This document shows positions 50,567 through 63,740 of a DNA stretch of 64,000 nt, piece after piece. The number at the start of each line of letters is the position of its first letter. Positions within the stretch are counted from its first letter, which is position 1. A program made the position numbers and the translations under genes. The DNA lies in assembly GCF_004363805.1 (NCBI RefSeq), contig NZ_SNZP01000002.1, forward strand, positions 186,001 to 250,000. Reading direction: 5' to 3'. Origin of the DNA: Paludibacterium purpuratum (GTDB lineage Bacteria; Pseudomonadota; Gammaproteobacteria; Burkholderiales; Chromobacteriaceae). The notes under the pieces are model-generated. The model was given only the letters and a program-made list of their open reading frames with translations, was not told the DNA's origin and ran no database searches.

Positions 50567-51631
50567 TTACAGCGCGGCCACGACGGCATCGCCCATCGCG
50601 GCGCAGCCGACCTTTTCGCAACCCGGTTGATAAATGTCGGCCGTACGCAAGCCGGCGGCCAGCACCTTCTTGACCGCGCCTTCCACGCGCAGGGCGGCAT
50701 CGTCGCGATTGAAGGTGTAGCGCAGCATCATCGCCAACGACAAGATGGTCGCCAGCGGATTGGCCAGATCGCGCCCGGCGATGTCCGGCGCCGAGCCGTG
50801 GCTCGGCTCGTACAAGCCCTTGTTGTTCTCGTCGAGCGAGGCCGAGGGCAACATGCCGATCGAGCCGGTCAGCATCGACGCTTCATCGCTCAGGATGTCG
50901 CCGAAGATATTGCCGGTCACCATGACGTCGAACTGCTTGGGGTTGCGTACCAGTTGCATCGCCGCGTTATCGACATACATATGGCTGAGTTCGACCTCGG
51001 GGTATTCGCGCCCGACATCGATCATGATTTCCTTCCAGAACTCGGTGGTCTCCAGCACATTGGCCTTGTCCACCGAGCACAACCGGCGCGAACGTTTCAT
51101 GGCGATGTCGAACGCCACATGGGCAATGCGGCGCACCTCGCTCTCGCTGTAGCGCATGGTGTTATAGGCCTCGCGCTCGCCCAGTTCATTGATCGAAATG
51201 CCGCGCGGCTGGCCGAAATAGATATCGCCGGTCAGCTCGCGCACGATCATGATGTCGAGCCCGGCAACCACCTCGGGTTTGAGCGTCGAGGCAGAGGCCA
51301 GCTCGGGATAGAGCAACGCCGGGCGTAGATTGGCGAACAGTCCCAGGTCTTTGCGGATCGCCAACAGGCCGCGCTCGGGCCGCAACGGTCGTTCGAGCTT
51401 GTCGTACTGCGGCCCGCCGACCGCGCCAAGCAGCACCGCGTCGGCGGCGTGCACCAGTTGGCGCGTCGCTTCCGGGTAGGGATCGCCATGGCGGTCGTAG
51501 GCGGCGCCGCCCAACACGCCCATCTCGGTCTCCACCGGCAGGCCGTCGGTTTTGAGTACGTCGAGCACGCGGCAGGCCTGGGTCACGATTTCCGGGCCAA
51601 TCCCGTCGCCGGGCAAAACGGCAATTTTCAT
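50567..51631 (-). CDS. leuB: 3-isopropylmalate dehydrogenase
   Basis: A 354-residue NAD-dependent oxidative decarboxylase of leucine synthesis. It shows [43 protein letters not shown], the catalytic Lys/Asp in [14 protein letters not shown] and [18 protein letters not shown], and HGSAPDIAG. The start at 51631 has GAGCG upstream and follows leuD by 11 bases. Confidence 0.97.
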   Translation of the reverse strand: MKIAVLPGDGIGPEIVTQACRVLDVLKTDGLPVETEMGVLGGAAYDRHGDPYPEATRQLVHAADAVLLGAVGGPQYDKLERPLRPERGLLAIRKDLGLFANLRPALLYPELASASTLKPEVVAGLDIMIVRELTGDIYFGQPRGISINELGEREAYNTMRYSESEVRRIAHVAFDIAMKRSRRLCSVDKANVLETTEFWKEIMIDVGREYPEVELSHMYVDNAAMQLVRNPKQFDVMVTGNIFGDILSDEASMLTGSIGMLPSASLDENNKGLYEPSHGSAPDIAGRDLANPLATILSLAMMLRYTFNRDDAALRVEGAVKKVLAAGLRTADIYQPGCEKVGCAAMGDAVVAAL

Positions 51632-51642
51632 ATAACGCTCCT

Positions 51643-52278
51643 TTACAGCAACCAGGGCTTGTCGGCGGCAATATGCGCCTCGAAGGCGCGAATCTTGTCG
51701 GCGTGGCGCAAAGTCAGGCCGATTTCGTCCAGACCGTTGAGCAGACAATGCTTGCGATGCTCGGTAATGTCGAAACGGTAGCTGCGTCCGGACGGCGTAT
51801 CTACCGTCTGGCGTGCCAGGTCGATCGACAGCCGATAGCCGGGATGCGTCGCGCACTCGACGAACAGTCGGTCGACCGCATCGGCCGACAACACGATCGG
51901 CAACACGCCGTTCTTGTAGCAGTTATTGAAAAAGATGTCGGCGAAACTCGGCGCGATAATGGCGCGGAAACCATAATCCTCCAATGCCCACGGCGCATGC
52001 TCGCGGCTGGAACCGCATCCGAAATTCTCGCGCGCGAGCAGGATTTCCGCCCCCTGGAAGCGCGGCATGTTGAGCACGAAATCGCCGTTCAGCGGGCGCC
52101 GGCTATTGTCCATGCCCGGTTCGCCATGATCCAGGTAGCGCCATTCGTCGAACAGATTGGGGCCGAAGCCGGCGCGCTTGATCGACTTGAGAAACTGCTT
52201 GGGGATGATCGCATCGGTATCGACATTGGCGCGATCGAGCGGGCACACCAGCCCATCGAGTGTGGTAAAGGCTCTCAT
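51643..52278 (-). CDS. leuD: 3-isopropylmalate dehydratase small subunit
   Basis: A 211-residue swivel-domain subunit partnering LeuC. It has [48 protein letters not shown] and the long C-terminal tail of the proteobacterial form. It sits 9 bases after leuC and 11 before leuB. Confidence 0.97.
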   Translation of the reverse strand: MRAFTTLDGLVCPLDRANVDTDAIIPKQFLKSIKRAGFGPNLFDEWRYLDHGEPGMDNSRRPLNGDFVLNMPRFQGAEILLARENFGCGSSREHAPWALEDYGFRAIIAPSFADIFFNNCYKNGVLPIVLSADAVDRLFVECATHPGYRLSIDLARQTVDTPSGRSYRFDITEHRKHCLLNGLDEIGLTLRHADKIRAFEAHIAADKPWLL

Positions 52279-52287
52279 GGCGCCTCC

Positions 52288-53694
52288 TCAAAAGGTTCGA
52301 ATGTCGACGAAATGACCGGTCACCGCTGCGGCGGCGGCCATGGCCGGGCTCACCAGGTGCGTGCGCCCGCCCTGCCCCTGCCGTCCCTCGAAGTTGCGGT
52401 TCGAGGTTGCGGCGCAACGCTCGCCGGGCTCCAGTCGGTCGGCGTTCATCGCCAGGCACATCGAGCAGCCCGGCTCGCGCCATTCGAAACCGGCATCGAG
52501 AAACACCTGGTGCAGGCCCTCGGCCTCGGCCTGCGCCTTGACCAGCCCCGACCCCGGCACCACCAGAACCTGGCGCACCGACTCGGCCTTCTTGCGGCCG
52601 CGCACCACGGCGGCGGCGGCGCGTAGATCCTCGATGCGCGAGTTGGTACAGGAACCGATGAACACTTTATCCAGTTTGATATCGCAAATCGGGGTATACG
52701 GTGCCAACCCCATGTAGTGCAACGCGCGCATCAAGCCCTCGCGTCGAATCGGATCGTGCTCGTTCGCGGGATCCGGCACTTGGCCATCGACGCCGCAGAC
52801 CATTTCCGGCGAAGTCCCCCAGGTCACCTGGGGCACCATCTCGGCGGCATCCAGTTCGACCGTGGCGTCGAAGGCGGCATCCGGATCCGACGTCAGCGTG
52901 CGCCAATCTTCGACTGCGCGCTCCCAGTCGGCCGCAGCGGGCGCCAGCGGGCGGCCGCGCAAAAAGTCGATCGTCGTCTGATCCACCGCCACCAGCCCCG
53001 AACGGGCGCCGGCCTCGATGGCCATATTGCAGAGCGTCATACGCCCTTCCATCGACAACGCACGCACCGCCGAGCCGCCGAACTCGATGGCGTAGCCGGT
53101 GCCGCCGGCGGTGCCGATATGGCCGATGATCGCCAGCGCCATGTCCTTGGCGGTAACGCCGACAGGCAGTTCGCCGTCGACGCGCACCAGCATGTTCTTG
53201 GATTTCTTGGCCACCAGACACTGGGTCGCCAGCACATGCTCGACTTCGGAAGTGCCGATGCCGTGCGCCAGCGCACCGAAGGCGCCGTGGGTCGAAGTAT
53301 GGCTGTCGCCGCAAACCACGGTCATGCCCGGCAACGTCGCGCCCTGCTCCGGCCCGATGACGTGCACGATGCCTTGGCGACTGTCGCGGAACGGGAAATA
53401 GGCCCGGGCGCCGAATTCCTGGATATTGGCATCCAGCGTCTCGACCTGCAGCCGGGAAATCGGATCCTGGATACCCAGTTCCCAATGGTCGGTCGGGGTA
53501 TTGTGGTCGGCGGTGGCAACCACCGAGCCGATACGCCAGGGCGTGCGGCCGGCGAGTTTCAACCCCTCGAATGCCTGCGGACTGGTCACTTCGTGCACCA
53601 AGTGACGGTCGATGTACAGCAACACCGTCCCGTCAGCCTCCTCGTGCACGACATGACGTGCCCACAGCTTGTCATACAATGTTTGTCCGCTCAT
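52288..53694 (-). CDS. leuC: 3-isopropylmalate dehydratase large subunit
   Basis: A 468-residue [4Fe-4S] aconitase-family subunit isomerising 2- to 3-isopropylmalate. Cluster ligands are visible at [12 protein letters not shown] and GCSMCLAMN. Substrate motifs are [34 protein letters not shown] and [12 protein letters not shown]. It is the first gene of the leuCDB-asd-fimV-trp block. The 140-base leader has no obvious leucine-rich leader peptide. Confidence 0.97.
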   Translation of the reverse strand: MSGQTLYDKLWARHVVHEEADGTVLLYIDRHLVHEVTSPQAFEGLKLAGRTPWRIGSVVATADHNTPTDHWELGIQDPISRLQVETLDANIQEFGARAYFPFRDSRQGIVHVIGPEQGATLPGMTVVCGDSHTSTHGAFGALAHGIGTSEVEHVLATQCLVAKKSKNMLVRVDGELPVGVTAKDMALAIIGHIGTAGGTGYAIEFGGSAVRALSMEGRMTLCNMAIEAGARSGLVAVDQTTIDFLRGRPLAPAAADWERAVEDWRTLTSDPDAAFDATVELDAAEMVPQVTWGTSPEMVCGVDGQVPDPANEHDPIRREGLMRALHYMGLAPYTPICDIKLDKVFIGSCTNSRIEDLRAAAAVVRGRKKAESVRQVLVVPGSGLVKAQAEAEGLHQVFLDAGFEWREPGCSMCLAMNADRLEPGERCAATSNRNFEGRQGQGGRTHLVSPAMAAAAAVTGHFVDIRTF

Positions 53695-53836
53695 CTGTGA
53701 TTTCTCTTTTGTCCAAAATACGAATACGGCATTGCCTCCGTGTCGATCGCTACTCGCCGTACTGCGAGAAAGTCGCCGACAGGTTTAGTTTTGACCATTC
53801 TTGCATAGCAACATCGCCGCGGACAAGCAGCAAAAA

Positions 53837-53863
53837 GCCCGGTTTTTGTCGAAAAAACCGGGC
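53837..53863 (-). terminator. Terminator after the MFS transporter gene
   Basis: A perfect 11-bp stem (GCCCGGTTTTT and complement on the plus strand, loop GTCGA) is followed on the minus strand by CTTTTTG. It separates the MFS transcript from the leuC promoter region. Confidence 0.85.
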
Positions 53864-53913
53864 GTTGGACAAGGTGTCGGATAGATTGGACATTTCGTCC
53901 GGAAAACGATTTT

Positions 53914-55071
53914 TTAGCTCGTGGCCAAGACCTGCCGCGACGGTCGCAAACAGCGCCAGCACACCCCGACGCCAATCAGTGCCGCGCAGGCGGAGAGGCT
54001 GAACACCAGCGGCACGCCGCCATGGGTCCACAGTACGCCGGACAGCAGGCCGCCCAGGCTACCGCCGATGCCGAACGAGAAGATGATGTACAAACCCTGG
54101 CCCTTGGCATGGTGCTGCTCGGCGAAATGGCGATGGATCAAGCCGATGGATGCGGCGTGGTGGATGGCGAAGGTCGGCGCATGCAGCGCTTGCGACAACA
54201 CCGCCAAGAGCGGATTGCCGATCGCCAGCGCCATCAGCGAGAAGCGCAGCACCGCCGCCACCAGCGACAACAGCATTAGCCGTTCCAGCGCAATGGCGCC
54301 CATGATGCGCGGCATGAACCAGAACACACCGATTTCCGCCATGACGCCCACCGCCCATAGCCAGCCGATGGCGCTCTTGTCGAAGCCGGCCTGCCTCAGG
54401 CCGATGGAATAAAAGGTGTAATACGGCCCGAAGGCGAAGGCCATCAGGAAGCAGCATGCGAACAGTGCCGCCACCGGCGGTTGGCGCAGCGTCCCCCAGA
54501 GCGAGGTCTGGCCGCGCGCGCGCGCCGGCGCCGCCACTTCGGGCAGCCGCCAGGCCGACCACAACACGGCGCACAGCAAGCCAAAGGCCAGCCACGGCAG
54601 GCTGGACAAGTGCAGCCAGTCGAGGGCATAGCCGCCCGCCACCGCCAAAATCAGATAACCGATCGAGCCCCATACCCGTACCCGGCTATAGCGCCCGGGC
54701 TCGCTACGCGTCAGGTGTGCCGTACTGGCCTCCACCAGAGGCAGCGACGCCGCCCAGAAGAAATGCACCAGTGCCAGGCAGAAAAACACCCAGACGAAGG
54801 TTTTGGCGTGCAGGCAGATCAACAAGAAGCCCAGCGCGGCCATCAACGAAGTGGCGACCACGATCGGCCGGCGCTGACGCCGTCGATCTGCCAGCCAGCC
54901 CCAGAAGCCCGGCGCGACGATACGCGCCATGGTCGACAAGGCGATCAAGAGCGAGATCTGCCAGGGGCTAAAGGACAGCGACTCGAGATACAAGCCCCAA
55001 AAGGGGTTGAACAGACCGTTGTAGGCGAAATAGCAAAAGTAGTAGGTGGCAAACGGTAGCAGCGAGATCAC
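53914..55071 (-). CDS. MFS transporter, HcaT-like (nucleoside:H+/phenylpropionate symporter subfamily)
   Basis: A 385-residue membrane protein with about 12 hydrophobic helices. It begins ISLLPFATYYFCYFAYNGLFNPFWGLYLESL and contains RIVAPGFWGWLADR (the MFS loop 2-3 pattern), SRVRVWGSIGYL and the C-terminal GIGGSLGGLLSG. These features match the PPP family annotated as HcaT/LacY-like transporters of unknown substrate. It overlaps hslR by 4 bases, so it is the last gene of a FAH-hslR-MFS unit. The substrate cannot be inferred. Confidence 0.85.
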   Translation of the reverse strand: MISLLPFATYYFCYFAYNGLFNPFWGLYLESLSFSPWQISLLIALSTMARIVAPGFWGWLADRRRQRRPIVVATSLMAALGFLLICLHAKTFVWVFFCLALVHFFWAASLPLVEASTAHLTRSEPGRYSRVRVWGSIGYLILAVAGGYALDWLHLSSLPWLAFGLLCAVLWSAWRLPEVAAPARARGQTSLWGTLRQPPVAALFACCFLMAFAFGPYYTFYSIGLRQAGFDKSAIGWLWAVGVMAEIGVFWFMPRIMGAIALERLMLLSLVAAVLRFSLMALAIGNPLLAVLSQALHAPTFAIHHAASIGLIHRHFAEQHHAKGQGLYIIFSFGIGGSLGGLLSGVLWTHGGVPLVFSLSACAALIGVGVCWRCLRPSRQVLATS

Positions 55072-55484
55072 TGGAAGGTATCCTTGAAACGCAGCATGTC
55101 GCGCCGTGCACGCTTGGTGGGCCGCCCCTCGCCATGCGGGAAGCTGGCGCGCTCGGCACGGATGAGCGCCGCGCGCTCCTCGCGCGCCGCCTGGGACTCG
55201 GCGCTTTCGCTATACAACGACTGGGCGTCTTTGGCCGACTTGCGCTGCGTCGACAGGCCGATCACGGTCACATGGTATTCCAACTGGTTGATGCGCAGAT
55301 GCAGCGTGTCGCCGACATTGACCGTGCGCGACGGTTTGACGCGCTCGCTACCGACCAGGACGCGCCCCAGCTCGATGGCTTCGTGCGCCAGTTGCCTGGT
55401 TTTGAAAAAGCGCGCGGCCCACAGCCACTTGTCGAGCCGTATCTTGCCGTCCTCGTCCTCGCCGACCTGGGGCTTACGGCTCAT
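55068..55484 (-). CDS. hslR: Ribosome-associated heat shock protein Hsp15-like (S4 domain)
   Basis: A 138-residue S4-domain protein. The S4 region is IRLDKWLWAARFFKTRQLAHEAIELGRVLVG near the N terminus, and the C-terminal tail is basic (RPTKRARRDMLRFKD). Hsp15 binds 50S subunits carrying stalled nascent chains (known of the family). The ATG at 55484 overlaps the FAH stop codon (ATGA), and the longer upstream frame is the FAH gene in another frame. Confidence 0.92.
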   Translation of the reverse strand: MSRKPQVGEDEDGKIRLDKWLWAARFFKTRQLAHEAIELGRVLVGSERVKPSRTVNVGDTLHLRINQLEYHVTVIGLSTQRKSAKDAQSLYSESAESQAAREERAALIRAERASFPHGEGRPTKRARRDMLRFKDTFQ

Positions 55485-56134
55485 CGCACCACATCCCACT
55501 GCGCCGAGACCAGACCGTCGAGCTCGGCCACCAAATGCGCGCCGGCATGAATCGGCCCCACCCCCTCCGGCGTGCCGGTATAGATCAAGTCGCCGGCTTG
55601 CAAGCCATATTCGGCGGACAACCAAGACACCAGTTCGGCCACACCGTGCAGCATCATGGCGCTATCGCCCCGCTGGCGCACATCGTCGCCCACGGAGAGC
55701 GAGAAACGCAGTCGCGCGGGATCCGGCACCCGACTGGCGGCGACGAAATCCGATACGCAGGCCGAGCCGCGAAACCCCTTGGCACGCGTCCAGGGATGGC
55801 CCTTGGCCTTGAGTTCGCCTTGGATGTCGCGCGCGGTCAAATCCAGGCCGACGCCATACCCCGCCACGGCATCGAGAGCCTGCTCCACCGGCAGGTGGTC
55901 GGCATCGCGACCGATCAACAGTACGAGTTCGCACTCATGATGCACATCGTGCGAATACTTCGGCAGGGTCAAACGACCGCCTGGCCCGAGTAGCGCGCTT
56001 TGCGGCTTGAGAAACACCAGCGGCAAGTCGTCGCGCACATTGTTGAGTTCGGCGATATGCGCGGCATAGTTACGGCCCACGCAGAAAATCGTGGCGACCG
56101 CGACCGGGCGGCCCTCGAGTTTCACCTGCTTCAT
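55481..56134 (-). CDS. Fumarylacetoacetate hydrolase family protein
   Basis: A 217-residue FAH-fold protein of the small YcgM/FAHD1 type. It shows [17 protein letters not shown], metal-binding Glu/Asp in [11 protein letters not shown] and [23 protein letters not shown] and [14 protein letters not shown]. Members act as acylpyruvases or oxaloacetate decarboxylase/tautomerases; which applies is not visible. First gene of the unit with hslR and the MFS transporter, divergent from phaC. Confidence 0.9.
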   Translation of the reverse strand: MKQVKLEGRPVAVATIFCVGRNYAAHIAELNNVRDDLPLVFLKPQSALLGPGGRLTLPKYSHDVHHECELVLLIGRDADHLPVEQALDAVAGYGVGLDLTARDIQGELKAKGHPWTRAKGFRGSACVSDFVAASRVPDPARLRFSLSVGDDVRQRGDSAMMLHGVAELVSWLSAEYGLQAGDLIYTGTPEGVGPIHAGAHLVAELDGLVSAQWDVVR

Positions 56135-56362
56135 GACATCTCCTTAAATTCCCTGTGCCCTATTATCCCACCAGCCACCCACCTTTCAACATTAAGAAAA
56201 TGGTGCAATGCGCAACACCCCCGCCCGATTGACCAAGATTTTTGCGTAAATGCACGAAGGGCCGAGTGTAAACGTCATAAATTCTTGTTACAGTCGGAAC
56301 AAGCCCGGCCCTCTACCCGCCGCAGAGGTCCAAGACCGAACACCTTGCTTGAGGAGTGGATT

Positions 56363-58111
56363 TTGAGTCAGGACACGACCGTTTCTCTGGATCAGTTCTT
56401 CGAGAATCTTTCCGCCGCCAACCAACAATGGCTGCAGCAGTTCACCGCATCGCTCTCCGGTGCGGACGACGCTTCCCCCTTCACGGCCTGGCAACAGGCA
56501 ATCGGCAGCGCTAATCCGTTTTTCGCGCTGCAGAACAATCTGTACCAGCAGCAGATGAATCTGTGGTTGCAGTTCCTCGGCCAGGGACAAGCGGCACCCG
56601 ATAGCCCGCCCGCCAAGGATCGCCGCTTCGCCGCGCCGGAATGGAACGAACACCCGTTCTACAACTACATCAAGCAGAGCTATCTGAGCACGGCGCAATG
56701 GATGACCCAATTGGTGGATCAAGCGCAATTGGAGGGAGAGAACAAGGACCGGCTGTCCTTCATCACCCGCCAATATCTGGACGCCATGTCGCCCAGCAAC
56801 TTCCTCCTGACCAACCCGGAAGTCATCAAGCATGCCATCGAGACCAAGGGAGAAAGCCTGGTCGAGGGGATGAAGAACATGATGGCCGACATCGAGAAGG
56901 GGCATATCTCGATGTCGGACGAAAGCCGCTTCGAAATCGGCGACAACATTGCCGCCACGCCGGGCCAGGTGGTGTTCCGCAATGAGCTGATCGAACTGTT
57001 GCAGTACACGCCGACCACGTCGCAGGTGTACGAAATGCCGCTGTTGATCGTACCGCCCTGCATCAACAAGTACTACCTGATGGATCTGCAGCCGGAAAAC
57101 TCCATGGTGCGTCATTTCGTCGCCCAGGGTTACCGCGTGTTCCTAGTCAGCTGGCGCTCGGCCGTGCCGCCGATGAAGCACTTCACCTGGGACAATTACA
57201 TCGAGTCGGGCGTACTCGCCGCCGCCGAGGTGGTGCAGAAGATCACCCGCCAGCCGAAGATGAACCTGTTGGGCTTCTGCATCGGCGGCGTGATCCTGGC
57301 CACCGCACTGGCGGTGATGAAGGCGCGCGGCCAGGATTGGGCCAACAGCGCCACCTTCATGACCTCGCTGATCGACCATACCGACCCGGGCGAAATCAAG
57401 GTCTATATCGACGAACACATGATCGAGCAGCGCGAGGCCAAAATGGCGGCCGGCGGCATCATCAGCGGCAAGGAGATCGGCCGTACTTTCGCCTCGCTGC
57501 GCGCCAACGATCTGGTGTGGAACTATGTGGTCAACAACTACCTGCTGGGCAAAACGCCGGCGCCGTTCGACCTGCTCTACTGGAACAACGACGCGGTCGA
57601 CCTGCCCTTGCCGATGCACACCTTCTTCTTGCGGCAGTTCTACCTGAACAACGCGCTGATCCAACCCGGCGGCGTCACGCTCTGCGGCACGCCGATCGAT
57701 CTGTCGACCATCGACATTCCGATCTACATGTTTGCCGCACGCGAGGATCACATCGTGCTGTGGAGCTCTGCCAGCTCGGGCCTCAAGTACTTCACCGGCG
57801 CACCGTCGCGCCGCTTCGTGCTGGGCGCCTCGGGCCATATCGCCGGCTCGATCAATCCGGTCACCAAGGACAAGCGCAATTACTGGGTCAACGACGAATT
57901 GCCGCTCGATGCGGAAGCCTGGCTCGACAACGCCGAGAGCCGCCCCGGCAGCTGGTGGAAAGATTGGGATGCTTGGCTCGCACCGCAATCCGGCAAGCAG
58001 GTGGCCGCGCCCAAGAGCATGGGCAACAAGGCCTACCCGCCGCTGGAAGCCGCGCCGGGCAGCTATGTCCGCGCCAAGGCGATGCCGACGGCGCTGGCCA
58101 ATGTGCAGTGA
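56363..58111 (+). CDS. phaC: Class I polyhydroxyalkanoate synthase
   Basis: A 582-residue PHA synthase polymerising hydroxyacyl-CoA on the granule surface. The lipase-like box is LLGFCIGG, with the catalytic Cys about C306. The N-terminal domain has [14 protein letters not shown] and [26 protein letters not shown]. The catalytic His is in [12 protein letters not shown] and the Asp in [10 protein letters not shown]. The start is TTG at 56363 with GAGGAG 6 bases upstream. The frame is open for 121 further codons but without family-like sequence. phaA follows; phaB, phaP and phaR are not in the window. Confidence 0.94.
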   Translation: MSQDTTVSLDQFFENLSAANQQWLQQFTASLSGADDASPFTAWQQAIGSANPFFALQNNLYQQQMNLWLQFLGQGQAAPDSPPAKDRRFAAPEWNEHPFYNYIKQSYLSTAQWMTQLVDQAQLEGENKDRLSFITRQYLDAMSPSNFLLTNPEVIKHAIETKGESLVEGMKNMMADIEKGHISMSDESRFEIGDNIAATPGQVVFRNELIELLQYTPTTSQVYEMPLLIVPPCINKYYLMDLQPENSMVRHFVAQGYRVFLVSWRSAVPPMKHFTWDNYIESGVLAAAEVVQKITRQPKMNLLGFCIGGVILATALAVMKARGQDWANSATFMTSLIDHTDPGEIKVYIDEHMIEQREAKMAAGGIISGKEIGRTFASLRANDLVWNYVVNNYLLGKTPAPFDLLYWNNDAVDLPLPMHTFFLRQFYLNNALIQPGGVTLCGTPIDLSTIDIPIYMFAAREDHIVLWSSASSGLKYFTGAPSRRFVLGASGHIAGSINPVTKDKRNYWVNDELPLDAEAWLDNAESRPGSWWKDWDAWLAPQSGKQVAAPKSMGNKAYPPLEAAPGSYVRAKAMPTALANVQ

Positions 58112-58165
58112 TTACCGTCCATAACAGAGATAAGTAGAAGCCTCATCCATCCTTAGGAGAAGCAA

Positions 58166-59344
<1,179 letters not shown>

Positions 59345-59396
59345 TCGGCATCTGACTGACCGGCCTCCCTCGTCCTACGCGGAAGGGGGAGGCAGG

Positions 59397-60197
59397 ATGA
59401 CGCGAACACTGTCCTTCCCGTGGAGCAACACCATGCGCCCACTCAACGTTCTAAGTCTGTTCATCCTGCTCTTTCCATGGCTTTTCATCCGGGTTGGCGG
59501 CGCGGCCGAACCCGTGACGCCGGCGCCAACGCGGATCGCGGTCTATTACAACGTGCGCGCGCCCTATGTAGTGAGCAAACCCGATGGAACGATATCGGGG
59601 CTGACCGGCACACCGACAACCCAGGCCTTTCATGCCGCCCATATACCGGTCGCCTGGGTCCAGATGCCCAGCAACCGGCAACTGATGGCCATCGAGGAAA
59701 ATCTATCTCCAGCCTGCTCGGTGGGTTGGTTTAAAAACGCCGAACGCGTACGCTTCGCCAAATTCACCAAACCCATCTACCGCGATCGACCGACCATCGG
59801 ACTGATCAACACCGCGAGCACCATTCCCCGCCCCCCTATCGCGTTGGCTGCGCTATTGCAGAACACGCAACTGCGCGTCCTCATCAAAGAGGGCTATTCG
59901 TATGGGCCGTACGTCGACCGTTTGCTGCAAAAGAGCAAGGCCGTGCCCGTCCCGACCTCGATGGACAACCTCGTCATGGTGCGCATGGTCGCGCTACGCC
60001 ATGCCGACATGATGTTCGCCGCCGAAGAGGAAGCCGCGGTGCTACTGCAACAATCCGGCATCGACGCCGCCCGCTTCCGGATCTTGCACTTCACCGACAT
60101 GCCGGATGGCGAACAGCGCTATCTGCTTTGCAGCCGCGCCGTGCCAGATCAAGTGATACGCAGCTTGAACGCCGTCATCCCGCCGCTGGCGCCATAG
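59397..60197 (+). CDS. Periplasmic solute-binding-like protein (SBP_bac_3 type)
   Basis: A 266-residue secreted protein. The hydrophobic signal segment is LNVLSLFILLFPWLFI, followed by RIAVYYNVRAPYVVSKPDGTISGLTG, the usual opening of amino-acid-type periplasmic binding proteins or their signalling relatives. Cys residues (SPACSVGW, LLCSR) may form a disulfide. No transporter genes are adjacent, so it may be an orphan receptor. Start: ATG 59397 has a strong GGGGGAGG, but that lies in a hairpin arm. ATG 59433 gives a more typical signal peptide and is a real alternative. Confidence 0.75.
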   Translation: MTRTLSFPWSNTMRPLNVLSLFILLFPWLFIRVGGAAEPVTPAPTRIAVYYNVRAPYVVSKPDGTISGLTGTPTTQAFHAAHIPVAWVQMPSNRQLMAIEENLSPACSVGWFKNAERVRFAKFTKPIYRDRPTIGLINTASTIPRPPIALAALLQNTQLRVLIKEGYSYGPYVDRLLQKSKAVPVPTSMDNLVMVRMVALRHADMMFAAEEEAAVLLQQSGIDAARFRILHFTDMPDGEQRYLLCSRAVPDQVIRSLNAVIPPLAP

Positions 60198-60254
60198 CGC
60201 ATGAGATACGTGGGCGTACCCGGAGCAGGCTCTCGCACCAATAAGACCAAATTC

Positions 60255-60270
60255 GGACTATAATCAGTCC
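60255..60270 (+). promoter_or_regulatory. Promoter -10 box inside a palindrome before the toxin-antitoxin pair
   Basis: GGACT and AGTCC form an inverted repeat with a consensus TATAAT (60259-60264) between and partly within the arms, about 30 bases before the antitoxin start. This is the expected layout for an autorepressed type II toxin-antitoxin promoter. No good -35 box is seen. Confidence 0.55.
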
Positions 60271-60298
60271 ACCCAACTCGCCGGCGTCAGGTGCAATC

Positions 60299-60571
60299 AT
60301 GAAACTCTCCACTCAAATTAAACCCATCAGCTATCTCAAAAGCCACACGGCGGAAATTGTCAAAGAGATCACTGAGAGCCGCGAGCCCTTACTGATCACC
60401 CAAAACGGCGAAGCCAAGCTGGTGGTCATGGATGTGCGCTCTTACGAGGAACAGGAACAAACCCTCGCCCTATTGAAGACTCTCGCCATTGGCAACCATG
60501 AGATCATGCAAGGCGAGTTCCGTAGCACAGAGGAAGTATTTGCCGAGATGGATATGGATGAGCAGCCATGA
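60299..60571 (+). CDS. Type II antitoxin, Phd/YefM family
   Basis: A 90-residue antitoxin-like protein. The N-terminal DNA-binding part is KLSTQIKPISYLKSHTAEIVKEITESREPLLITQNGEAKLVVMD, the classical Phd/YefM fold pattern. The C-terminal tail is acidic (STEEVFAEMDMDEQP), presumably wrapping the toxin. Its stop overlaps the toxin start (ATGA). Base composition is more AT-rich than neighbouring genes, suggesting recent arrival. Confidence 0.88.
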   Translation: MKLSTQIKPISYLKSHTAEIVKEITESREPLLITQNGEAKLVVMDVRSYEEQEQTLALLKTLAIGNHEIMQGEFRSTEEVFAEMDMDEQP

Positions 60572-60894
60572 CCGCCCAAACCGTCTTCCTGCGGTCGGCG
60601 GAAATCGATCTTAAAGCATTGAAACGCTATATTTTGCAAAACTTTGGCCAGGAGGCATGGCTCGCGACCTACGGCCAAATCAAGTCGTCCGTTGCCATCA
60701 TCCAATCCTATCCCGAACAAGGATGGATTCCCGACGAGCTGCAAAGCCTGAACCTTACGCAGTATCGCCAAGTCATCAGCGGAATGAACCGCATCGTTTA
60801 CGAGATTCGTGGCGATATGGCCTACATCCATATCATCTGCGACAGCAGAAAAGACTTGAAAGCACTTCTCATCAGAAGGCTATTACAGGCTTGA
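60568..60894 (+). CDS. Type II toxin, RelE/ParE superfamily
   Basis: A 108-residue RelE/ParE-fold protein. It shows FLRSAEIDLKALKRYILQNFG (the ParE-type N-terminal helices), QYRQVISGMNRIVYEIRGDMAYIHIICDSRKDL and a C-terminal helix LLIRRLL. Basic residues toward the end fit either a ribosome-dependent RNase or a gyrase poison; I cannot tell which. It forms a unit with the upstream antitoxin. Confidence 0.87.
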   Translation: MTAQTVFLRSAEIDLKALKRYILQNFGQEAWLATYGQIKSSVAIIQSYPEQGWIPDELQSLNLTQYRQVISGMNRIVYEIRGDMAYIHIICDSRKDLKALLIRRLLQA

Positions 60895-60928
60895 ACCGCG
60901 CGGAACACGCCGAGCCGTAAAGTAAAAA

Positions 60929-60956
60929 GCCCGCCGGGCGTCTCCACGCGGCGGGC
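60929..60956 (-). terminator. Terminator of argS
   Basis: An 8-bp GC stem (GCCCGCCG/CGGCGGGC on the plus strand) is followed on the minus strand by TTTTTACTTT. It also lies just after the toxin gene and may stop both. Confidence 0.82.
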
Positions 60957-60973
60957 CGTCGATTTCCAATCGA

Positions 60974-62893
<1,920 letters not shown>

Positions 62894-63739
62894 TCAGGCG
62901 GCCTCGGCGGCGAAGGCCATCCGCATTTCGCGTGCCAGCTTGCGCTCGGCGGCGCGCATATACCAATTGACCGCCACCACACCGATGGTTACCGAGGAGA
63001 TGAACAGCGTTGCCAGTGCGTTCATTTCCGGGTTCAGGCCCAGGCGCACACGCGAGAACACCACCAGCGGCAACGTGGTCGAGCCCGGCCCCGACAAGAA
63101 GGCGGTCAACACCAGATCGTCGAGCGACAGGGTGAAGGACAGCAGCCAGCCCGATACCAGCGCCTGCGAGATTAGCGGCAGCGTAATGGCGAAGAAGATC
63201 TTACCCGGCGTTGCGCCGAGATCCATGGCAGCCTCTTCCAGCGACATATCCAGTTCGCGCACCCGCGACTGCACGATGATGGCGACGTAGGACACGCATA
63301 AGGTGGTATGGCCGATCCAAATGGTCATCAGACCGCGCCCTTGCGGCCAACCCAGGAGCTGCCCCATCTGCACGAACAACAGCAGCATGGAGATACCGAT
63401 GATCACTTCCGGCATCACCAGCGGCGCGTTGATCATGGCCGAGAACAGTGTGAACAAGCGGAAGCGGCCGAAGCGCGCCAGCACGAAGCCGGCCACGGTA
63501 CCGACCACCACTGAGGCGGTGGCGGTCAACAACGCGATGCGAATGCTCAACCAGGCGGCGGAGATCAGTTCATCGTCTTCCAACAACGCTGCATACCACT
63601 TGGTGGAAAAGCCGGACCACAAGGTCACCAACTTCGATTCGTTGAACGAATAGATCACCAGCAGCACGATCGGCAGGTACAAGAACAGATAACCTGCGCC
63701 GAGCACGGTGACGGAGAGGGTCTTGTTGGGCTTGATCAT
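62894..63739 (-). CDS. potI: Putrescine/spermidine ABC transporter permease PotI
   Basis: A 281-residue inner-membrane permease with six hydrophobic segments. It has LFLYLPIVLLVIYSFNESKLVTLWSGFSTKWYAALLED near the N terminus. The ATPase-coupling EAA loop is SLEEAAMDLGATPGKIFFAITLP, and TLSLDDLVLTAFLSGPG is typical of PotC/PotI. It begins one base after the potH stop and is the last gene of the operon. Confidence 0.94.
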   Translation of the reverse strand: MIKPNKTLSVTVLGAGYLFLYLPIVLLVIYSFNESKLVTLWSGFSTKWYAALLEDDELISAAWLSIRIALLTATASVVVGTVAGFVLARFGRFRLFTLFSAMINAPLVMPEVIIGISMLLLFVQMGQLLGWPQGRGLMTIWIGHTTLCVSYVAIIVQSRVRELDMSLEEAAMDLGATPGKIFFAITLPLISQALVSGWLLSFTLSLDDLVLTAFLSGPGSTTLPLVVFSRVRLGLNPEMNALATLFISSVTIGVVAVNWYMRAAERKLAREMRMAFAAEAA

Positions 63740-63740
63740 T

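Noticed and set aside
53695-53836. Possible leu leader peptide and attenuator before leuC
   Set aside because: A short frame ([18 protein letters not shown]) exists but has only two Leu codons, and no alternative hairpins with a T run follow. The hairpin at 53837 belongs to the upstream MFS gene.
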